From: UBA9676 sp036522155
GTDB lineage: Bacteria; Actinomycetota; Actinomycetes; Streptosporangiales; Streptosporangiaceae
Assembly: GCA_036522155.1 (NCBI GenBank)
Contig: DATDGI010000334.1
Location: 1-9,808, forward strand
Direction of reading: 5' to 3'
DNA length: 9,808 nt
Part shown: piece by piece, positions 5,501-9,808 of the stretch
Layout of the letters: every line of letters begins with the position of its first letter
How positions within the stretch are numbered: the stretch's first letter is position 1
Translations under genes and position numbers: made by a program
Notes under the pieces: generated by a model
The model's database searches: none
What the model was told of the DNA's origin: nothing
The model's input: the letters and a program-made list of their open reading frames with translations, nothing else

Positions 5501-6922
5501 CAAACTAAGTCGGTCCAGTCGGTGGCGTTCAGTCCCGACGGCCATGTTCTTGCTGCCGGCGGCGGCGATGCCACGATCCGGCTGTGGAACGTCACCAACC
5601 TGGCCCACCCCCGGCTCCTGGGCCAGCCGCTGACCGGGCCCATCGATGAAATCTTCTCGGTGGCGTTCAGCCCTGACGGCCGCACCCTGGTCGGCGGCAG
5701 CTATGACGACACCATCTGGCTGTGGAACGTCGCCGACCCGGCTCACCCCACGCCCCTGGGCCAGCCGCTTTCCGGACACACCGGGCCCGTCATCTCGGTG
5801 GCCTTCAGTCCCAACGGCCATACCTTGGCCAGCGGAAGCGTCGACCATACAACCCGGCTATGGGAACTCCCGCAAAGCGTCCTGACCGGCCACACCGGCA
5901 TCGTCTTGTCAGTGGCATTCAGCCCCGGTGGACACACCCTGGCCAGCGGCAGTGCCGACGGCTCGGTGCGGCTGTGGAACGTCGCCGACCCGGCCCACCC
6001 CACCCCTCTGGGCCAGCCGCTGGCCAGCCCCCCCGGTTACATATCAGCAGTGGCGTTCAGCCCCGACCGGTCCACCCTGGCCAGCGCTGGCTTCGGCAGC
6101 ACGGTGCAGCTGTGGGATGTCACCGATCCGGCCCATCCAGCGTTCCTGGGCGAGCCGCCCGCCAGCCCCGCCAGCTACATCCAGTCAGTAGCCTTCAGCC
6201 CCGACGGGCGCACGCTGGCTTGCGGCTACAGCAACGGCACGGTCCGGCTGTGGGACGTTACCAACACGGCCCACCCCACGCTGCTGGGCCAGCCCCTCAC
6301 CGGTCCCACCGGCGTCGTCTTCTCGGTGGCGTTCAGCCCCAACGGCCGCACCCTGGCCAGCGGTAACAGCGACAAGACGATCCGGCTGTGGGACGTCACC
6401 AACCCAGACCACCCCACGCCCCTGGGCCAGCCCCTGTACGGCCCCGAAGACTACGTCAACTCGGTGACCTTCAGCCCTGATGGCCGCACCCTGGCCGCCG
6501 GCAGCGGCGACCAGACGGTCCGGTTGTGGAACGTCGCCGACCCGGCCCACCCCACGCCGCTAGGCCAGCCCCTGATCGGCCCCACCAGCTACATCTCGTC
6601 TGTGGTGTTCAGCCCCAACGGCCGGACCCTAGCCGTCGGGAGCGGCGACGACAAGATCTGGTTGTGGAACATCAGCAACCCGGCCTCCCCGACGCTTCTG
6701 GGCCAGCCGCTGACCGGCCCCACCGGCCCCGTATGGTCGGTGGCGTTCAGCCCCAACGGCCGCACCCTTGCCGCTGGCAGCGGCGACAAGACGGTCCGGC
6801 TGTGGGATATGAACGCCAACCACGCCATCCGATGGATCTGCGCCACCGCCAGGAACAACCTAACCGGCCAGCGGTGGAAACAATACGTCCCCGAACTCCG
6901 GTTCAAGCCGCCCTGCCCATGA
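2534..6922 (+). CDS. Membrane-anchored nSTAND-type NTPase with 14 WD40 repeats
   Basis: The protein has 1462 residues from the ATG at 2534; a GTG at 2510 would add eight. Neither has a well-spaced ribosome site, and the ATG is preferred because the upstream dyad overlaps the GTG. Order of parts: a hydrophobic stretch at about 41-83; a long helical, coiled-coil-like region at 96-217; and a STAND NTPase opening with CPYRGLLPF (242) and FYGRE (258-262). The NTPase carries Walker A GASGAGKSS (286-294), Walker B VLIVDQFEQIF (D391, E394) and a sensor-like AVRGDFWDR (R439). ISHDALLQAWP (623-633) closes the helical part. A transmembrane helix lies at 720-739. Fourteen WD40 blades run from about 805 to 1425, followed by a tail with ICATA and PELRFKPPCP. 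In STAND proteins the repeats sense a ligand and the NTPase oligomerises to trigger an effector. Here the hydrophobic N-terminus and helical region occupy the effector position; no nuclease or protease motif is visible. All nucleotide-binding motifs look intact. An antiphage or developmental signalling role is inference. Confidence 0.92.
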   Translation: MSRYVPVGVGDEIQRMQGGVRDWVQRAAGRGKRGLRAASPAVILSLLCASALCPLLMPLTGAVSGVLAAVGGGFLAEVVSGVVDRLPGGGEGHTASREDLETGIADQIQLILAAGDEHSDALRGEIASVLKEIDAGGTALRAAMEKGNERVRSDVIAAIRVLSSDFSELAFLIKESAQAAAEIRKTLDTQGADVRTIIEQNDRQSTDIRLVLEDLAVLAGRTGSGPAGAGQADGGPRWVHGCPYRGLLPFGETDADVFYGRERLATELAVKLAARVNRGGLVVVTGASGAGKSSLLRAGLLPILARGHQIQGSNQWPRIVMTPTKDPLTELAARLAALGSGDTVAVRDGLVQHPDQAHLAAWSAVLAAAVRQDEAQQTSGDNAARLVLIVDQFEQIFTLNPGPERRAQRQAFITALHAAATTPVGPEQEPPALVIIAVRGDFWDRCAAFPELAGALQDGQFVVGPMTESELRMAITGPADAAGLRIDPSLTDTILSDLRATAGDGSAGVLPLLSQAMALTWEKREGDQLTNRGYSQAGGVSHAVQTGADKVYNALPAAQQTLAREVLRSMTVASRDGRLTRRPLTRADLYSGLPGADQAQVDAVLEAFAAERLIVLNEDTAQISHDALLQAWPKLRAWLEEDQASWILYGQLADAATDWHDNNSDPSFLYRGSHLTTLQQAATQWSANPARYPALTGTQRDFLQASERAAIRSVRQRRSAIIILSVLALLASSAAIFAFQQRATAQAERDNAVFNQITAEAGQLRSTDASLAAQLDVTAYHMKRTPAIYTNMVTAENTALSIPLTGQRSVVHTVAFSPDGHTLASGGEDQTIRLWNVTDLAHPTPLGQPLASHVGYVWSVAFSPDSHILAVGGGFDGKIQLWNITNPAHPIPLGHPLTNVGSSQSVAFSPDGRILAAGGGDDTIRLWNVTNPAHPTPVGQALTKVGPVLSVAFSRDGRTLADGSFDGKVRLWNITNPAHPRLLGQPLTGQTKSVQSVAFSPDGHVLAAGGGDATIRLWNVTNLAHPRLLGQPLTGPIDEIFSVAFSPDGRTLVGGSYDDTIWLWNVADPAHPTPLGQPLSGHTGPVISVAFSPNGHTLASGSVDHTTRLWELPQSVLTGHTGIVLSVAFSPGGHTLASGSADGSVRLWNVADPAHPTPLGQPLASPPGYISAVAFSPDRSTLASAGFGSTVQLWDVTDPAHPAFLGEPPASPASYIQSVAFSPDGRTLACGYSNGTVRLWDVTNTAHPTLLGQPLTGPTGVVFSVAFSPNGRTLASGNSDKTIRLWDVTNPDHPTPLGQPLYGPEDYVNSVTFSPDGRTLAAGSGDQTVRLWNVADPAHPTPLGQPLIGPTSYISSVVFSPNGRTLAVGSGDDKIWLWNISNPASPTLLGQPLTGPTGPVWSVAFSPNGRTLAAGSGDKTVRLWDMNANHAIRWICATARNNLTGQRWKQYVPELRFKPPCP
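4973..6815 (+). repeat. Tandem 138-bp WD40-encoding repeats (14 units)
   Basis: The codon pair at the VAF or VTF strand recurs at 4973, 5111, 5249, 5384, 5522, 5660, 5798, 5912, 6050, 6188, 6326, 6464, 6602 and 6740. Spacing is 138 bp (46 residues), except one 135-bp and one 114-bp step. Each unit reads FSPDGRTLAxGxxDxTxRLW, then N/D-V-T/A-N/D-P-A-H-P-T-P-L-G-Q-P-L. The nucleotide match between units is high (for example the shared GGCCAGCCGCTGACCGG), suggesting recent amplification or gene conversion. The 114-bp step lacks the NPAHP linker, leaving a shortened blade. Fourteen units fit two seven-bladed propellers. Confidence 0.9.
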
Positions 6923-6953
6923 CTCACAACCGTCAGCCACTTCGGGCAGGTTT
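6912..6953 (+). terminator. Weak terminator-like inverted repeat at the end of the STAND-WD40 gene
   Basis: CCTGCCC at 6912-6918 and GGGCAGG at 6944-6950 are perfect complements around a 25-nt loop that contains the stop codon, followed by only TTT. The loop is long and the T tract short, so termination here is possible but not well supported. Confidence 0.2.
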
Positions 6954-7024
6954 ACGCCAAACCGTCCGCGGCTCCGGGCTGGAATGTCCCACGGTTTTCC
7001 TTAAGGTGGCAGCCGTCTGATCTC

Positions 7025-7708
7025 TCATTCGTCGAAACTGAGATTAGAAGGGCCCGGCTGCATCGGGTGCCTTCCAGCCGTATCTGTGACAGCGACATCG
7101 TCTGACACAGGCTCGAAGTTAAAGTCATCCACCCAAACACGCCCCCTTTCTGCCAGCAGGATCCCGAATGCCAGAACTTTGCTCATTGCATCAACGTCCA
7201 GCACTATCTCATATTTTCGCCAGTCAGTTGTACCTTTAATCGGGCGATCAGACATATTGTCGAACGCGAGAGTCGATTCATGGTCGTCTACCCTCATCCA
7301 TAGTGCCGCCCACGCAGTGTCTTCGGTCTTGACGAACGCTGACATGCGGATTCTCTTCCCGCGCATAGTAACGGAACTAACCTGCTGCATAAGGGTACCG
7401 AAACCACGGGCGCCCAGCTTGGCCTCAATTCTTGCGCTCGCATTCCCACTATGAGCCAAAGTGCGGTCTCGCGCCATACGGTAGTCTTCAGGCCAGGTCC
7501 CGCTGATAAACCATCCTGGTATTCTGCCCTGCCTGCTATCAGCGGGGCCGATTCCCTGCTGGCTGTCAGCCCGCACATTTTTAGCCCGCAGCGTCTCGGT
7601 CTCGACGCGAATCCTTTCTTCCTCTGCCTTCAGCTTTGAGGTTTGAGCTCTAACTTTCTCTCGGTTACCGAAGTAAGTAACGATGGATACGGCTGCGCCT
7701 CCGAACAA
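7025..7708 (-). CDS. Membrane-anchored protein with carbohydrate-binding-like C-terminal domain, apparently 5'-broken
   Basis: The open frame from TTG 7708 gives 227 residues. It begins in the middle of a hydrophobic helix (LFGGAAVSIVTYFG), followed by a charged coiled coil (residues about 16-45) and a beta-rich domain at about 62-205. That domain carries GWFISGTWPEDY, GFGTLMQQVSS, RGKRIRMSAFVKT, ALWMRVD, LAFDNMSDRPIKGTTDW and VWVDDFNFE; the protein ends in PSNLSFDE. I recall this as a conserved jelly-roll-like domain seen alone or fused to regulators in actinobacteria and firmicutes; no function is established to my knowledge. In-frame codons 5' of the TTG continue the helix but are separated by TAA (see 7709-7756). 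Base composition is about 51% G+C over 7081-7380, far below its neighbours. The STAND-WD40 gene converges on it. Confidence 0.7.
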   Translation of the reverse strand: MFGGAAVSIVTYFGNREKVRAQTSKLKAEEERIRVETETLRAKNVRADSQQGIGPADSRQGRIPGWFISGTWPEDYRMARDRTLAHSGNASARIEAKLGARGFGTLMQQVSSVTMRGKRIRMSAFVKTEDTAWAALWMRVDDHESTLAFDNMSDRPIKGTTDWRKYEIVLDVDAMSKVLAFGILLAERGRVWVDDFNFEPVSDDVAVTDTAGRHPMQPGPSNLSFDE

Positions 7709-7756
7709 CGCTTAAGCAAAGCCAATAATTACTGTCAGGTTCACACTGGCACCCAC
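7709..7756 (-). pseudogene. Lost N-terminus of the 7025-7708 gene, cut off by an in-frame TAA
   Basis: On the minus strand a GTG at 7756 (or 7744) opens MGASVNLTVIIGFA, then TAA at 7714-7712, then A and the TTG start of the open frame, which continues LFGGAAVSIVTYF. Read through the stop, this is a near-ideal 24-residue transmembrane helix with a short N-terminal lead, typical of a signal anchor. The simplest explanation is one nonsense substitution in the codon between FA and AL. Alternatives are a genuine TTG start giving a short, weak helix, or a sequencing error. Confidence 0.5.
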
Positions 7757-8178
7757 TCAATAGTGAAACGCGATTTCGGGCACTACGATACTCCGGAACT
7801 ACTGATTCAATGGCAGTGATCTGACGACAGTCAGTTCATGATGGGGCTCTGCCGCGCCAGCGCGGCCTCCCAGCTGCGTACGGCTACCTGCGCAGTACAA
7901 GATCAACTGCCAGCCCGCGGCACCGCACACCTGTCCGCTGCCCGGCCACCCCCACCGAAGTACTCGCCTGGCGGCGTCGGGTCCGTGCCAGTCGCAGCAA
8001 GAGCGCGCATTGCCCGGTAGGCGTCTCGGGTTTGAGGTGGCCGTGCAGGCCAGCGACAAGGTACTGCTCTGGCCGCCGTGACACTGCGGTGATCGATCGT
8101 GGCCGGGTGCGCTCGCCGGCCGGCTGGGCCAACTGAGTAGGTTCGAGACAGGCGCTTGCACCCGAAGGGAGCTACACG
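7757..8178. other. Intergenic stretch with no supported gene
   Basis: The 422 bp between the broken gene and the DUF5709 gene hold several overlapping open frames on the minus strand (around 7799-8226), but none has a recognisable family, a ribosome site and frame-specific codon bias together. Two minus frames over 7905-8040 have equal third-position G+C by hand count, so neither is favoured. The base composition returns to high G+C after about 7840. The last bases carry the ribosome site of the next gene. Confidence 0.5.
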
Positions 8179-8661
8179 ATGCCAGACCAGAACCGCCACG
8201 AATCCGCTGACCTCGAGGACTACCAAGTAGAGGACTCCGCAGACACGCTGGACGGGGCTCCCGGCGACGACCCTCTGGACCGGGGCGTCATCACGCCGGA
8301 GCGGTGGTCGTCGGCGATGCGATTCGGGGCTACAGCGTCAGAGCAGGAGTCCGGCGAATCGCTGGACCAGTTGCTCGCCGAGGAGGAGCCAGACATCACT
8401 GCGGATATCGACGACGAGCGTCCCGAGGACATCGCCGGAGACCCGGACGCTGCGGACGAAGATATCGACGGGCTGCTGCTTGATGACGGCCCCGATCCCC
8501 GCGCAGGCAGACTCGTAGCCGACGATGAGGGCGCCCATCCCGACCAGGAGCCCGATCTGATCGCGCATGACGTCGGCATCGACGGCGGAGCGGCAACCGC
8601 CGAAGAGGCGGCGGTCCACGTCGTCCACGACGACGACAACGACATCCGCTCCGATGACTAA
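8179..8661 (+). CDS. DUF5709 family acidic protein
   Basis: This is a complete 160-residue, very acidic protein. It shows the full DUF5709 pattern: DYQVEDSADTLDG (14-26), DDPLDRGVITPERWS (30-44), GATASEQESGESLDQLLAEEEPD (50-72), AGRLVADDEG (109-118) and DVGIDGGAATAEEAAVHVV (131-149). The family is common in actinobacteria and its function is unknown; the sequence has no membrane segment or catalytic motif and is probably largely disordered and cytoplasmic. The ATG at 8179 follows a strong GAAGGGAG ribosome site (8164-8171) at 7-nt spacing. It stands alone and is followed directly by a hairpin. The family is usually chromosomal, so it may predate or have been captured by the island. Confidence 0.9.
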   Translation: MPDQNRHESADLEDYQVEDSADTLDGAPGDDPLDRGVITPERWSSAMRFGATASEQESGESLDQLLAEEEPDITADIDDERPEDIAGDPDAADEDIDGLLLDDGPDPRAGRLVADDEGAHPDQEPDLIAHDVGIDGGAATAEEAAVHVVHDDDNDIRSDD

Positions 8662-8700
8662 CCGGCCACCTGCCCAGGGACAGGCTCGCGTCGTGGCCGG
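8662..8700 (+). terminator. Stem-loop directly after the DUF5709 stop codon
   Basis: CCGGCCAC at 8662-8669 and GTGGCCGG at 8693-8700 are a perfect 8-bp inverted repeat starting at the base after the stop codon. The 23-nt loop can form a smaller CTG/CAG stem. There is no T tract, as is common for actinobacterial terminators. Confidence 0.5.
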
Positions 8701-8711
8701 CTACCTACGGC

Positions 8712-8858
8712 GTGGTTGACCGCGCGGTCCATGGCTGGATCGCTGATGGATGCGGTCGCTCAACGATCAAGAACAGCCTGGCGATACTCGTCCGCGTCCT
8801 CGTCCAGGCCCTGCGCGACGGCATCATTGGCCGCAATTCGGAAAGGTCAGCACGCTGA
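8712..8858 (+). pseudogene. Tyrosine-type integrase remnant (core-binding domain fragment)
   Basis: Read from 8712, the plus strand gives VDRAVHGWIADGCGRSTI, KNSLAILVRVLVQALRDG and IIGRNSERSAR before TGA at 8856-8858. This is the helical core-binding (SAM-like) domain of actinobacterial tRNA-targeting integrases, which typically read VHxWIADGxGRSTxKNxLAxLVRVMxQAVRDGIIxRNPAR. The N-terminal arm-binding part and the whole catalytic domain with its R-H-R-Y residues are missing, so it is a relic. The piece lies 93 bp from the right-hand tRNA-Pro fragment, where an integrase gene is expected to sit in such elements. The GTG at 8712 is an arbitrary left limit; the frame is open back to 8658. Confidence 0.75.
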
Positions 8859-8931
8859 GTGCCCACCTGAGCGGAAGCCGGGGGAGTGGTCCCCCGCTGG
8901 TCCCCACGCGGTCGCTGGTCTAGACGAATGC

Positions 8932-8950
8932 AGCCGCCTTACCTGCGGCT
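8932..8950. repeat. Short hairpin beside the right tRNA-Pro fragment
   Basis: AGCCGC at 8932-8937 and GCGGCT at 8945-8950 pair around a 7-nt loop, immediately on the 3'-trailer side of the tRNA-Pro fragment. It may be the old tRNA trailer hairpin or an element end; the left copy has no equivalent. Confidence 0.35.
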
Positions 8951-8951
8951 T

Positions 8952-9130
8952 CCAGTCGGGACGGCCGGATTTGAACCGGCGACCCCTTGACCCCCAGTCA
9001 CTTTCCGAGCATCGCTGGGTATCGCTCAGCAGTGCCCACGAGGCACTTGAGCAGGCCAAATAGTGGCTGACTGTGGGCGGCTGCTGCCCGAGGCCTGTCC
9101 GCGTTGGCTCTTGGGATGGCTCTTGCTGGC
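8952..9130 (-). repeat. Right copy: tRNA-Pro(GGG) 3' fragment (att-like core) plus element arm
   Basis: On the minus strand, 9000-8956 carries the anticodon loop CTGGGGG (anticodon GGG), TCAAG, a perfect T arm (GCCGG, TTCAAAT, CCGGC at 8980-8964), acceptor CGTCCCG and A73. The 5' anticodon stem is only partly restored (TGA with TCA), and no D arm follows, so it is a fragment. Bases 8952-8994 equal 1391-1433, and similarity continues to 9130 at constant offset, ending in the conserved GTTGGCTCTTGG-ATGGCTC block. The plus-strand reading of this core (GRPDLNRRPLDPQ) is, as I recall, a familiar spurious peptide in actinobacterial genomes, in line with its frequent use as an integration site. Confidence 0.75.
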
Positions 9131-9148
9131 CTGGCGGGCGCGACCGGC

Positions 9149-9376
9149 ATGCGTTCCGTAGAGCCTTACCGGATCCTGCTCATGATGGCCGTCTCACCCG
9201 CCATTGAGCTGGATTCAGACCCCGGAGCGGCGGACGAAAGATGACCGCTGGCCCTGACCGCCGAGCCAGATCTCTGCGGACCGCTGCGGGATCTGGTCGC
9301 CGCCGTTCTGGCGATGGGCGATGGGGTATTAGGACACTCACTGGATTTCGTCAATCGTTTCGCCCAAGTCTTCCTA
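9149..9376 (+). pseudogene. Possible interrupted ORF of unknown family
   Basis: The plus strand from ATG 9149 reads MRSVEPYRILLMMAVSPAI, then ELDSDPGAADER, then TGA at 9242-9244. In the same frame it continues PLALTAEPDLCGPLRDLVAA and VLAMGDGVLGHSLDFVNRFA up to the tail of the ABC permease gene. The second part has gene-like codon use (Leu CTG, mostly G/C third positions) and helical character. It may be a small gene split by a nonsense change, or chance. I do not recognise it. Confidence 0.25.
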
Positions 9377-9808
9377 GTGAAGGTCGGCGAGGCGGAACGC
9401 GACGGCTGCGGAGGCCAGTGCGGCTAGGCCGACAAGCGTAAGGACCGCGAAGCCGGCGGTGCTGACGCCGGTACTGATCTGGCCGTTGCCGACCGAGTAG
9501 TAGAACAGCGACAGGTAGCGTCCGGGCCGGATCCAGGAAACGGTCGCGGCGAGCGAGCTGAGCAGGTATGAGGCGGCGGCGAGGGCGCCGCCGGTGGCTA
9601 GCGCTGTTCCCCGCCGGCCAGTCGCTGCGCCGACCGCCAGTGTGATCAGCCCGAAGTCCAGTCCCATCAGCACCAGCGCGGCCGCGGCGGCGATCACGTG
9701 GCCGGGGCTGGTGGTGAGCTGGAAGGCGCGCCCGGTGAAGACGCAGATGGTCACCACGGCCGCCAGCAGCAGGGCCTGGACGGCCATGGCGGCAGTCTTC
9801 TGAGCCAG
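9374..9808 (-). CDS. ABC-2 type transporter permease, C-terminal part
   Basis: The frame is open to the window edge (LAQKTAAMAVQALLLAA), so the start lies beyond 9808 and the ATG at 9787 is internal. The visible 144 residues contain about four hydrophobic helices: AVQALLLAAVVTICVF, VIAAAAALVLMGLDFGLITLAV, LAAASYLLSSLAATV and AVLTLVGLAALASAAVAF. The LAQKTAA stretch matches the coupling region that follows the QPVSR-type motif in ABC-2 exporters, and the closing FRLADLH is the usual F-x-x-x-D-L end of these subunits. An ATPase gene would be expected upstream on the minus strand, outside the window. The substrate is unknown. It probably belongs to another element or to chromosome to the right of the second tRNA-Pro fragment. 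Confidence 0.8.
   Translation of the reverse strand: MAQKTAAMAVQALLLAAVVTICVFTGRAFQLTTSPGHVIAAAAALVLMGLDFGLITLAVGAATGRRGTALATGGALAAASYLLSSLAATVSWIRPGRYLSLFYYSVGNGQISTGVSTAGFAVLTLVGLAALASAAVAFRLADLH

Noticed and set aside
5357..6550. Many long minus-strand frames opposite the WD40 repeats
   Set aside because: They are complements of the repeated coding units and repeat with the same period, so they are shadows.
4970..6815. CRISPR or tandem non-coding repeat array
   Set aside because: The periodic signal is fully explained by WD40 blades in one continuous reading frame; all spacing changes are multiples of three.
7903..8226. Minus-strand frame with DAYRAMRALAATGTDPTPPGEYFGGG
   Set aside because: The segment looks protein-like, but the overlapping frame has equal third-position bias, the start lies inside the DUF5709 gene on the other strand, and I recognise no family.
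8716..9063. Plus-strand 115-codon frame containing GRPDLNRRPLDPQ
   Set aside because: It runs in a different frame from the integrase relic and translates the tRNA-Pro fragment; the peptide arises from the tRNA sequence and is not a gene.

Overview
The window is high-GC DNA whose gene families (nSTAND-type NTPase fused to WD40 repeats, DUF5709, actinobacterial-style integrase and IS3 remnants, tRNA-Pro and tRNA-Ala 3' fragments) point to an actinomycete, probably a filamentous one. The order or genus cannot be fixed from this sequence alone.

Layout. (1) 1-1365 looks like ordinary chromosome: the tail of a small conserved actinobacterial protein (+), a VOC/glyoxalase-like protein (-), a short doubtful ORF, and a small two-helix membrane protein (-). 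(2) 1391-2533 holds no intact protein gene. It begins with a 3' fragment of tRNA-Pro(GGG), followed by a 130-bp arm, a perfect GC-rich hairpin, a helically phased cluster of DnaA-box-like 9-mers, a candidate promoter/structured RNA/terminator unit, a decayed IS3-family transposase, and a 3' fragment of tRNA-Ala(CGC). (3) 2534-6922 is one very large gene for a membrane-anchored STAND NTPase with 14 WD40 blades. (4) 7025-7756 (-) is a lower-GC gene for a membrane-anchored protein, apparently broken by a TAA inside its transmembrane helix. (5) 8179-8661 (+) encodes a DUF5709 protein, followed by a hairpin. (6) 8712-8858 is a remnant of a tyrosine integrase. (7) 8952-9130 is a second copy of the tRNA-Pro 3' fragment plus arm. 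(8) 9374-9808 (-) is the C-terminal part of an ABC-2 type permease that runs off the window.

Interpretation. The two tRNA-Pro fragments lie in the same orientation 7.56 kb apart. They share 43 bp exactly, then about 65% identity for another 130 bp with no change in spacing. This is what successive integrations of related site-specific elements into one tRNA-Pro gene would leave behind. The stretch 1391-8950 would then be one decayed element or island, with the integrase relic at one end, the origin-like and RNA-like sequences at the other, and the STAND-WD40 protein as its main intact cargo. A conflict (antiphage or abortive infection) role for that protein is plausible by architecture but not shown. 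The intact tRNA-Pro gene would be expected beyond the right end of the window.
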